Below, piece by piece: positions 1 to 5,795 of a stretch of DNA of 5,795 nt. Under the pieces are notes generated by a model that was not told where the DNA came from, did not search any database, and was given only the letters and a program-made list of their open reading frames with translations. Position 1 is the stretch's first letter. Each line of letters begins with the position of its first letter. Origin of the DNA: Coprococcus_A sp051877705 (GTDB lineage: Bacteria; Bacillota; Clostridia; Lachnospirales; Lachnospiraceae); the NCBI GenBank assembly GCA_051877705.1, contig JBJEJD010000025.1, positions 1 through 5,795 on the forward strand. Reading direction: 5' to 3'. A program made the translations under genes and the position numbers.

Positions 1-194
1 CTCTCATAATTGACCAGATCATCCAGTGAAACACCGAATACTTCTGCCATTGCCTTACACTTCTCAATATCCGGCAGTGATTCACCAGTTTCATATTTTG
101 ACAGAGTCTGGCGGCTGATATTCAATTTATCCGCCAGCTCCTCCTGTGATAAATGATTGATTTTTCTAAGCAAAACAAGATTATCCCGAAACAT
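1..194 (-). CDS. XRE-family helix-turn-helix transcriptional regulator, 3' part cut off by window edge
   Basis: The first 64 codons of a DNA-binding regulator of the XRE/Cro-CI (HTH_3) family are present; the rest lies beyond the left edge. The protein begins MFRDNLVLLRKINHLSQEEL. Residues 16-24 (SQEELADKL) match helix 2 and residues 27-37 (SRQTLSKYETG) match the recognition helix, followed by the usual LPDIEKCKAMAEVFGVSLDDL tail of a five-helix domain. The ATG is at 194-192, with an AAAGGAG ribosome binding site 7 bases upstream, inside the end of the acyltransferase gene. The two genes overlap by 14 bases, which suggests one transcript and coupled translation. The family binds operator DNA; the target here is unknown, and local autoregulation is an inference. 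Any C-terminal sensor or membrane domain cannot be seen. Confidence 0.9.
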   Translation of the reverse strand, partial: MFRDNLVLLRKINHLSQEELADKLNISRQTLSKYETGESLPDIEKCKAMAEVFGVSLDDLVNYE

Positions 195-1266
195 TTGACG
201 ACTCCTTTCTTATACCCAGTACACACCACCGCAAAACCGGTATTCTGGAAATGATCTCATATAAGAGCAGCCCACCCCCGAAAGCTGCTATCGTTGTCAA
301 AGCATAAATTCCTGCACCATTCAGCTGCGTATACTTTGTCAGAAAATAAGCGGAAGCTGACAATGGCAGGTAATGGAACACATATAGACCAAAACTCTTC
401 TTTTTCATGAATTGTGCCAGAACACCTGTCCGGTCTCCCCAGTATCTGACACAGCCGATGACTGCCAGGCAGGCCAGCCAGGCATACAGAATGGCCAGCG
501 GACAATTGACAACCGGAGACTGGGCGTAATCTTCTCCATAATAGCAATATGTATAGAACAGACCGGCAAAAGCTGCTGCAATAAGCAGTGGTATACGATA
601 TTTTTCAAGCTGACTGATGACCGTATCATGAGAGAACACATAATATCCCAGCAGAAAGCAGAACCCGTAAATGCCAAACCGGTAAACACAGATGACAGGT
701 GTATTCAGTATCTGTGCCGCTCCCCACACCGGGAGCACCAGTGCGATTAGTACTGCCATATTGGTTTTTTCCCCTAACCTGCCAAGACGTCCCTTCTCCA
801 TTCTGCGGACAAGAATCAGAACCATGGACAGTATCCACATGACCTGAATGGTCCATAAAACGCCGGTGCCCGAAGCCACCATGATCAGATACATGACAAT
901 CCCCGGCATTGTATCCGACATGGTATCAAAAGCATTGCTGACTGCCATATTAAAATATCCCTGAATCCATCCGAACACCAACAGCCCGATGGTTGACGGA
1001 ACCAGAAGCTTTCTCGTTCTCACCCGGATGAATTCTCTGTCGCTGTGATCATCAAGATAATATTTTGCACACATTCCGCTGATGATAAATAAAATGACCA
1101 TAAACCATGGATACAGCAGGTACTGCACTGCATCCTGACAGCGGACTTCAGTAATAGGTCCGATCACGCCTTCCACAATGATTCCGTTAAACATATAGAT
1201 CACATGATAAACGACCACCAGCACAATTGTCATCCAGCGAATATTGTCTATATAGTATTTTCTCAT
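181..1266 (-). CDS. Acyltransferase-3 family integral membrane protein
   Basis: A 361-residue multi-pass membrane protein of the acyltransferase-3 family (OafA-like; PF01757), which typically transfers acetyl or other acyl groups onto envelope sugars, peptidoglycan or small molecules. I see about ten hydrophobic segments, roughly at residues 10-28, 51-69, 88-106, 120-153 (two), 169-187, 191-211, 224-243, 255-275, 289-305 and 316-337. Family hallmarks are Arg10 and His21 in the first helix (RWMTIVLVVVYHV), the F-x-x-x-x-F-I-I-S-G pattern ending at Gly64, a basic RTRKLLVP loop at 83-90, and SFGLYVFHYL at 291-300 with a late His298. Length fits the compact, single-domain members, with no SGNH or other extracellular domain. 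The ATG at 1266 has an AAAGGTGG ribosome binding site about 7 bases upstream. The substrate cannot be read from the sequence. The stop lies inside the start of the downstream regulator gene. Confidence 0.88.
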   Translation of the reverse strand: MRKYYIDNIRWMTIVLVVVYHVIYMFNGIIVEGVIGPITEVRCQDAVQYLLYPWFMVILFIISGMCAKYYLDDHSDREFIRVRTRKLLVPSTIGLLVFGWIQGYFNMAVSNAFDTMSDTMPGIVMYLIMVASGTGVLWTIQVMWILSMVLILVRRMEKGRLGRLGEKTNMAVLIALVLPVWGAAQILNTPVICVYRFGIYGFCFLLGYYVFSHDTVISQLEKYRIPLLIAAAFAGLFYTYCYYGEDYAQSPVVNCPLAILYAWLACLAVIGCVRYWGDRTGVLAQFMKKKSFGLYVFHYLPLSASAYFLTKYTQLNGAGIYALTTIAAFGGGLLLYEIISRIPVLRWCVLGIRKESSNVSG

Positions 1267-1298
1267 ATTTATTCCACCTTTGCCATATTTTTTAACAT

Positions 1299-1327
1299 AT
1301 TATAGCAAAGAAATGACATCTGCTCCA
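1299..1327 (-). promoter_or_regulatory. Candidate extended -10 promoter for the acyltransferase-XRE pair
   Basis: Reading the minus strand, TGC-TATAAT (1307-1299) is a perfect -10 hexamer with the TGn extension. A weak -35, TGGAGC (3 of 6 matches), lies at 1327-1322 with a 17-base spacer. Transcription would begin near 1292, leaving a leader of about 26 bases that includes the AAAGGTGG ribosome binding site. The extended -10 can compensate for the poor -35. Inferred from consensus only; a short reading frame overlaps it (see findings). Confidence 0.5.
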
Positions 1328-1373
1328 CCAACCCTCCTTAACCAAAACTCTGCTCATCTGTTAAAAATCGTGG

Positions 1374-1431
1374 CAAAAATAAAGCCCCCTGCAAACTGCG
1401 GAAATGATATCCGCAAATCTGAAGGAGGCTT
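1374..1431 (-). terminator. Intrinsic terminator of purL
   Basis: On the minus strand, 17 bases after the purL stop, AAGCCTCCT (1431-1423) pairs with AGGGGGCTT (1390-1382) to give a 9-bp outer stem with one G-U pair. Inside it a second 6-bp stem, TGCGGA with TCCGCA (1415-1410 and 1402-1397), has a 7-base loop. The outer stem runs directly into a T-rich tract, TTTATTTTT (1383-1375). This is a convincing rho-independent terminator that separates purL from the acyltransferase unit. Confidence 0.85.
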
Positions 1432-1447
1432 CTGATCACCTTATCAT

Positions 1448-4400
1448 TTATTTAAAATATGCCACACCGGACTCAAAGATCATCTGATCCGGGTTGCCGT
1501 AAATGTTCTTGGCAACGGCTTCTCCGATTCGCTCGGAATGTCCCATCTTACCAAGGATACGTCCGTCAGGACTTGTAATACCTTCAATAGCTGCATAGGA
1601 TGCATTCGGATTGAAGTCTTCATCCATGGTCGGATTGCCGTCAATATCCACATACTGTGTTGCAACGCAGCCCTCTGCGAACAGCTTCTCAATCCATGCG
1701 TCACTGGCTACAAAACGTCCCTCGCCATGGGAAATCGGAATTGAATATACCTCACCCGGAACAGCCTTGGAGAGCCATGGGGATTTGTTGGATACAACCT
1801 TTGTATAAGCAACCTTTGAAATATGGCGGCCGATATTATTCGTTGTCAGAGTCGGAGAATCCGGCTGCTGCGGTGTGATCTCGCCGTAAGGTACAAGACC
1901 CAGCTTGATCAGTGCCTGGAAACCATTGCAGATACCAAGTGCCAGACCGTCGCGTTCCTTCAGGAGCTTCATAACCGCTTCCTTGATCTTCTCATTTCTG
2001 AAAGCTGTGGCGATAAATTTACCGGAACCATCAGGTTCATCACCGGCTGAGAAACCGCCAGGGAACATGAGAATCTGAGCGTCACTGATACCTTTAACAA
2101 ATGCATCTACGGATTCTCTGATGCCATCAGCACTCAGGTTTCTGAATACCTGTGTCTGAACCTTCGCACCGGCTTTTTCAAATGCCTTCAGGGAATCATA
2201 TTCACAGTTGGTGCCCGGGAATACAGGGATAAATACCTTCGGCTGCGCGATCTTGTGATTGCAGATAACGATGCTGCCGTTCTTGTAGACCGGTGTATCG
2301 ATCTTCTTCTGTTCAACACCGGAGCGGGTCGGGAATACCTTTTCCAGAGTACCTGTCCATGCAGACAGCGCCTCATCCATGGTTACAACTGCATCGCCAT
2401 ATCTGAAACAGCCATCGTCCGTCACTTCACCGACAACAGTGTAGGCGACATCGATCTTAGCCACATCCTCAGTAGCTACTTCAGCAATGATGCTGCCGTA
2501 CTCACCGGATCTGAACAGGTCTTCCGCTTTCATGGTGCCATCAATGGTCACTCCCAGCTTGTTGCCGAATGCCATCTTGGATACTGCAGCCGCAATACCG
2601 CCAAAACCTAACGTATAGGCAGATACAATGACTTTATTCTGAATCAGCTCATGGATAGCCGCATACATGGCCTTCGCCTGCTCATAATCCGGCATATCAT
2701 AAGCATCCTTTGCAATGTCAAATTTAACAATCTTACTGCCGGCCTTCTTGAATTCCGGTGTAATGATATCCTGCTGCTTTGCCACATCCACCGCGAAAGA
2801 AACCAGCGTTGCAGGTACATGGATCTCATTAAAGGAACCGGACATGGAATCCTTACCTCCGATGGACGGCAGACCGAAGCCGATCTGTGCTGTATAGGCG
2901 CCAAGCAGCGCGCTCATTGGCTCGCCCCAGCCTTTTGCATCCTCTGTCATGCGTTTGAAGTATTCCTGGAAGGTGAAACGGATCTTGCTGTAATCACCGC
3001 CCGCTGCAACGATCTTGGCAACAGATTCCACAACGGCATAGGCGGCACCGTGATATGGACTCCAGTTGGAGAGATACGGATTGAAACCATAGCTCATCAT
3101 GGTTACGGTATCTGTCTTACCCTTCAGCACAGGAAGCTTGGCCACCATGGACTGGGTAGGTGTCAGCTGATAGCGTCCGCCGTAAGGCATGTATACACTG
3201 CCTGCACCGATGGAAGCATCAAACATTTCCACAAGACCTTTCTGGGAGCATACATTGAGGTCTGCCAGGTCCTTCAGCCATGCAGCCTTCACATCACTGA
3301 CATCCGTCTTTTTATCAAAATAGCTGTCTGCCTTTGAAGCGGAGCCGACAATAACATCCGTCTCCTGATGAGCACCGTTGGTATCAAGGAAAGCTCTGGA
3401 AATATTAACGATTTCTTTGCCTCTCCAGTGCATAACAAGACGAGGTTCTTCTGTAACCTCAGCCACGCAGGTGGCCTCCAGATTCTCCTCATCTGCATAA
3501 GCCATAAATTTCTCCACATCCTTCGGATCAATAACTACAGCCATACGCTCCTGGGATTCGGAGATTGCCAGCTCTGTACCGTCAAGACCTGCATATTTCT
3601 TCGGAACCTTATCCAGCTGGATCTGAAGACCTGCTGCCAGCTCACCGATGGCAACGGACACGCCGCCGGCACCAAAGTCGTTACATTTCTTGATCAGACT
3701 GGACACCTCCTGACGTCTGAACAGACGCTGAAGCTTTCTCTCAGTCGGGGCATTACCCTTCTGAACCTCGGCGCCGCAGGTGTCAATAGACTGGGAATTA
3801 TGAGCCTTGGAGGAACCTGTTGCACCGCCGCAGCCGTCACGACCCGTACGTCCGCCAAGGAGAATAATAATATCGCCCGGATCGGATGTCTCTCTGATGA
3901 CATTCTTCCTTGGAGCAGCAGCCATAACCGCGCCGATCTCCATACGCTTTGCTACATAATCCGGATGATAGATTTCATTGACCAGACCTGTTGCCAGACC
4001 GATCTGGTTACCATAGGAACTGTAACCGCTGGCTGCGCCTGTCACCAGCTTTCTCTGAGGCAGCTTACCCTCAAGAGTAGCTTCCATCGGTGCTGTCGGA
4101 TCCGCAGCACCTGTAACACGCATAGCCTGATAGACATAAGTACGTCCTGACAGAGGGTCTCTGATGGCGCCGCCCAGACATGTGGCCGCACCACCGAAAG
4201 GCTCGATTTCTGTCGGATGATTGTGCGTTTCATTTTTAAAGTTGATGAGCCATTCCTCAGTCACACCGTCAATCTCAACAGGCACAATGATACTGCAGGC
4301 ATTGATCTCGTCTGTTTCCTCCTGATCGTCAAGCTTACCGTCCTTTTTTAACTTGCGCATGGCCATCAGGGCAATATCCATAAGGGATACATATTTATCC

Positions 4401-5206
4401 TTGCGTCCTGCAAAAATCTCTGCACGATGCTCCTGGTACAAATTGTAGGTGGCTTCCATTGGAGCCCTGTAATCACCGTCTTCAAATGTGACGTTCTTCA
4501 GCTCTGTCTGGAAGGTTGTATGACGACAGTGATCAGACCAGTAGGTATCCAGCACTCTGATCTCTGTCATGGAAGGATCTCTCTTCTCTTCCCCTGCAAA
4601 ATAAGTCTGGATAAACTGGAAATCTTTAAACGTCATAGCCAGTCCCAGAGAATCATATAACTCCTTCAGTTCTGTCTCCGGCATGGTCATAAAGCCATCA
4701 AAAATCTTCACATCGGCCGGCTCTTCATATTCTGTCACCAAAGTCTCCGGTTTTGCCGCATTGTTCTCTCTGGAATCCACCGGATTGATACAGAAATTCT
4801 TAATATGTTCCAATTCTTCTTCTGTACAGGTTCCTGCAATGACATAGGTTATCGCAGAACGAATCACCGGTTCTTCATTTTCATTTAACAGCTTCACACA
4901 CTGTTCTGCGGAATCAGCACGCTGATCAAACTGACCCGGCAGTGCTTCCACGGCGAAAACAGTTTCACCCTCCTGCAGCGGAAGCTCTTCCTCATATAAA
5001 ACATCCACCGGAGGCTCGGAAAAGATTGTAATCTTTGCCTCCTCATAGGTTTTATCAGAAATATTTTCAATATCGTAACGAATAAGTACACGGACACCTG
5101 TCACTGTGTGGATGCCAAGATAATTGCGGATATTTTCAAACAGATCTTTGGCAGCAACGGCATAAGCCGGTTTCTTTTCCACATAAATTCTTCTAACGTT
5201 GCTCAT
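1448..5206 (-). CDS. purL: Phosphoribosylformylglycinamidine synthase, single-chain clostridial type
   Basis: This cytosolic enzyme converts FGAR, ATP and glutamine to FGAM, ADP, phosphate and glutamate, the fourth step of de novo purine synthesis. At 1252 residues it is the large fused form, with PurS-like, PurL and PurQ parts in one chain. Residues 1 to about 135 look like the PurS-like region. A linker follows with DTYWSDHCRHTTF (220-232). The first AIR-synthase-like half has NETHNHPTEIEPFGGAA (325-341), FGAGGVSVAIGELAAG (511-526) and SESQERM (549-555). The second half has GGKDSMSGS (783-791). The class I glutamine amidotransferase domain spans about 990-1252, with FPGTNCEYDS (996-1005), nucleophile Cys1093 in GICNGFQ, HGEGRF (1160-1165) and His1223/Glu1225 in GHSER completing the likely triad. 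The frame is intact and no expected motif is missing. The ATG has a GGGGAGG ribosome binding site 5 bases upstream. It appears monocistronic within this window, with its own terminator and a long AT-rich upstream region. Confidence 0.98.
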   Translation of the reverse strand: MSNVRRIYVEKKPAYAVAAKDLFENIRNYLGIHTVTGVRVLIRYDIENISDKTYEEAKITIFSEPPVDVLYEEELPLQEGETVFAVEALPGQFDQRADSAEQCVKLLNENEEPVIRSAITYVIAGTCTEEELEHIKNFCINPVDSRENNAAKPETLVTEYEEPADVKIFDGFMTMPETELKELYDSLGLAMTFKDFQFIQTYFAGEEKRDPSMTEIRVLDTYWSDHCRHTTFQTELKNVTFEDGDYRAPMEATYNLYQEHRAEIFAGRKDKYVSLMDIALMAMRKLKKDGKLDDQEETDEINACSIIVPVEIDGVTEEWLINFKNETHNHPTEIEPFGGAATCLGGAIRDPLSGRTYVYQAMRVTGAADPTAPMEATLEGKLPQRKLVTGAASGYSSYGNQIGLATGLVNEIYHPDYVAKRMEIGAVMAAAPRKNVIRETSDPGDIIILLGGRTGRDGCGGATGSSKAHNSQSIDTCGAEVQKGNAPTERKLQRLFRRQEVSSLIKKCNDFGAGGVSVAIGELAAGLQIQLDKVPKKYAGLDGTELAISESQERMAVVIDPKDVEKFMAYADEENLEATCVAEVTEEPRLVMHWRGKEIVNISRAFLDTNGAHQETDVIVGSASKADSYFDKKTDVSDVKAAWLKDLADLNVCSQKGLVEMFDASIGAGSVYMPYGGRYQLTPTQSMVAKLPVLKGKTDTVTMMSYGFNPYLSNWSPYHGAAYAVVESVAKIVAAGGDYSKIRFTFQEYFKRMTEDAKGWGEPMSALLGAYTAQIGFGLPSIGGKDSMSGSFNEIHVPATLVSFAVDVAKQQDIITPEFKKAGSKIVKFDIAKDAYDMPDYEQAKAMYAAIHELIQNKVIVSAYTLGFGGIAAAVSKMAFGNKLGVTIDGTMKAEDLFRSGEYGSIIAEVATEDVAKIDVAYTVVGEVTDDGCFRYGDAVVTMDEALSAWTGTLEKVFPTRSGVEQKKIDTPVYKNGSIVICNHKIAQPKVFIPVFPGTNCEYDSLKAFEKAGAKVQTQVFRNLSADGIRESVDAFVKGISDAQILMFPGGFSAGDEPDGSGKFIATAFRNEKIKEAVMKLLKERDGLALGICNGFQALIKLGLVPYGEITPQQPDSPTLTTNNIGRHISKVAYTKVVSNKSPWLSKAVPGEVYSIPISHGEGRFVASDAWIEKLFAEGCVATQYVDIDGNPTMDEDFNPNASYAAIEGITSPDGRILGKMGHSERIGEAVAKNIYGNPDQMIFESGVAYFK

Positions 5207-5217
5207 AATGACCTCCC

Positions 5218-5253
5218 CTGTATCGGTTAGCGTCGGCGGACAAGAACATACAG
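5218..5253 (-). promoter_or_regulatory. Possible hairpin in the purL leader abutting the ribosome binding site
   Basis: On the minus strand CTGTAT (5253-5248) can pair with ATACAG (5223-5218), closing a 24-base loop that itself holds a small GTC-CGCC-GAC hairpin. The 3' arm ends directly at the GGGGAGG ribosome binding site of purL and shares its first G, so the fold could affect ribosome access. I could not match the leader to the purine, ykkC-type or other riboswitch cores I know. The six-base stem is short and may be chance. Confidence 0.25.
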
Positions 5254-5286
5254 ACTCTTATCCACTGATGATATAATTACATCTTA

Positions 5287-5315
5287 ACTATAACACAAAT
5301 TATTTTATTAATAAA
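5287..5315 (-). promoter_or_regulatory. Candidate promoter for purL
   Basis: On the minus strand TGT-TATAGT (5295-5287) is a 5-of-6 -10 hexamer with the TGn extension. The -35 at the 17-base spacing, TTTATT (5315-5310), matches weakly, but the upstream DNA is almost pure A/T and could act as an UP element. A start near 5280 would give a leader of about 74 bases. A 16-bp palindrome covers the -35 and part of the spacer. Assigned by consensus only. Confidence 0.4.
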
Positions 5316-5317
5316 AT
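5302..5317. repeat. Perfect 16-bp AT palindrome over the purL promoter
   Basis: ATTTTATTAATAAAAT equals its own reverse complement. It overlaps the -35 and spacer of the candidate purL promoter, where a repressor dimer could block RNA polymerase. It consists only of A and T in an AT-rich stretch, so chance is a serious alternative. Confidence 0.4.
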
Positions 5318-5330
5318 TAATATAATTAAA

Positions 5331-5356
5331 TTCATTTATGAACATTGCTTATGAAC
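5331..5356. repeat. Direct repeat TTATGAAC x2 with an overlapping inverted repeat
   Basis: TTATGAAC occurs at 5336-5343 and again at 5349-5356, 13 bp apart start to start. The left copy also overlaps a short inverted repeat, TTCAT-tt-ATGAA (5331-5342). The pair lies between the candidate purL promoter and the candidate plus-strand promoter, a sensible place for a regulator serving one or both. The minus strand reads CGAAAAGTTCAT near the right copy, only loosely like a Bacillus PurBox, so I do not assign it to PurR. Confidence 0.35.
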
Positions 5357-5371
5357 TTTTCGTCATATAAT
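5345..5371 (+). promoter_or_regulatory. Candidate plus-strand promoter for the small gene
   Basis: A perfect TATAAT lies at 5366-5371. TTGCTT (5345-5350) is the best -35 (TTG matching), but the spacer is only 15 bases. The second TTATGAAC repeat sits over the -35 and spacer. A start near 5378 would give the small gene at 5512 a leader of about 135 bases in which I see no known RNA structure. Weaker -10-like sequences closer to the gene (TATTAT 5465-5470, CATAAT 5474-5479) lack any recognisable -35. Confidence 0.3.
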
Positions 5372-5511
5372 AACTCATGTCAGAAAATTCCTGATACACT
5401 AAATCCTCCGCTGTAAATTTTACTGTCATTTTTCCATGCATAAGGATTCTCACAATGCACACAATATTATCAACATAATTTCTATATTAAAAAATGAACA
5501 GGAGCTCTTTC

Positions 5512-5700
5512 ATGAAAAAGAAATCAATCACCAGAGAAAATGAAAAAAAGGACCATCTGGATTATCTCCAGACAGCCGCTTCTGCAACTGACTGTACAGG
5601 TATGGTCTACACCGGCCTGCTGACTGACGAAGAAATTGACAACCTGAATGATATTTATCCCTTTGAGCCGGAACCGGCAAAAAAAACTGAAAATCCATAA
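5512..5700 (+). CDS. Small uncharacterised protein, 62 residues
   Basis: The start at 5512 is preferred because AGGAG (5500-5504) lies 7 bases upstream; an in-frame ATG at 5494 comes before this ribosome binding site and has none of its own. The protein has a basic N-terminus (MKKKSITRENEKKDH), a central LQTAASATDCTGMVYTG stretch with one cysteine, an acidic LLTDEEIDNLNDIYPF segment, and a proline/glutamate-rich tail. There is no signal peptide, membrane segment or metal-binding cluster, so it is probably cytosolic. I do not recognise a named family. I have an unverified impression of similar short clostridial proteins with an SATDCTG-like core and a YPF end. A good ribosome binding site, biased composition and a strong terminator just downstream support a real single-gene unit, divergent from purL. 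No function can be assigned. Confidence 0.75.
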   Translation: MKKKSITRENEKKDHLDYLQTAASATDCTGMVYTGLLTDEEIDNLNDIYPFEPEPAKKTENP

Positions 5701-5712
5701 CCGATCCAATGA

Positions 5713-5744
5713 CTGATGCACGATCTTTTGCATCAGCCTTTTTT
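5713..5744 (+). terminator. Intrinsic terminator of the small gene
   Basis: CTGATGCA (5713-5720) pairs perfectly with TGCATCAG (5729-5736) around an 8-base loop, followed after CC by six T residues (5739-5744) and a further T-rich run at 5749-5758. The stem starts 12 bases after the stop codon. The T-tract lies only on the plus-strand side, so it serves the small gene. Confidence 0.88.
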
Positions 5745-5786
5745 GTCCTTATTTTTTTAATTCCCATAGCCGTCATAATTCTTCTG

Positions 5787-5795
5787 TGATATAAT
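5787..5795 (+). promoter_or_regulatory. Possible extended -10 element at the right edge
   Basis: TGA-TATAAT fits an extended -10 for a plus-strand gene beyond the window. No good -35 is visible about 17 bases upstream. It lies 42 bases past a terminator, where a new transcription unit could begin. The downstream gene cannot be seen. Confidence 0.3.

Noticed and set aside
412..750. A 112-codon plus-strand frame inside the acyltransferase gene
   Set aside because: It is antisense to a clear multi-pass membrane protein gene, and no domain or start signal supports it.
2651..3337. A 228-codon open frame on the plus strand inside purL
   Set aside because: It is also antisense to conserved purL sequence, with no recognisable domain; best explained by the codon bias of purL.
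3368..4150. A 260-codon open frame on the plus strand inside purL
   Set aside because: It is antisense to a well-conserved part of purL (residues about 353-613), has cysteine/threonine/histidine-rich composition typical of a reverse-complement shadow, and shows no convincing ribosome binding site or domain.
5224..5286. Purine or ykkC-type riboswitch in the purL leader
   Set aside because: The space is short and I cannot find the conserved core sequences of these riboswitches; only a small hairpin is visible.
5353..5364. PurR PurBox upstream of purL
   Set aside because: The minus strand reads CGAAAAGTTCAT, which resembles the Bacillus PurBox only loosely, and a proper inverted pair is absent.
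5528..5776. An 82-codon minus-strand frame at the right end
   Set aside because: It runs antisense through the small gene and its terminator, has only a weak AGAAG-like site, and its composition mirrors the opposite strand.

Overview
The window looks like chromosomal DNA of a Gram-positive gut-type clostridium, most likely a Lachnospiraceae relative. This rests on a clostridial-type, single-chain PurL of about 1250 residues, strong AGGAGG-like ribosome binding sites, coding DNA of moderate GC content beside very AT-rich intergenic DNA, and intrinsic terminators. No gene here fixes the genus, so the taxonomy is an inference.

Layout from left to right. Positions 1-1266 hold a minus-strand pair: a multi-pass acyltransferase of the acyltransferase-3 family, followed by an XRE-type helix-turn-helix regulator that runs off the left edge. 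The two reading frames overlap by 14 bases, so they are probably co-transcribed and translationally coupled. A candidate extended -10 promoter precedes the acyltransferase. Positions 1374-1431 hold an intrinsic terminator that closes the next unit. Positions 1448-5206, two thirds of the window, are one intact minus-strand purL, which catalyses the fourth step of de novo purine synthesis. It stands alone, with its own terminator and no other pur gene beside it in the window.

Positions 5207-5511 are a 305-base, very AT-rich divergent intergenic region. It carries candidate promoters for both directions, a perfect 16-bp AT palindrome, a direct repeat (TTATGAAC twice, 13 bp apart) lying between the two candidate promoters, and a possible hairpin abutting the purL ribosome binding site. 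To its right, on the plus strand, is a 62-codon gene for a small uncharacterised protein (5512-5700) with a strong terminator. The last bases hold a possible -10 element for a gene beyond the right edge.

The genes do not form one obvious pathway: a housekeeping purine enzyme sits between a putative envelope or metabolite acylation module and an orphan small gene. I see no defence system, mobile element, CRISPR array, tRNA or rRNA. The points most worth a second look are the small gene, the repeats between the divergent promoters, and two very short reading frames in the intergenic regions.
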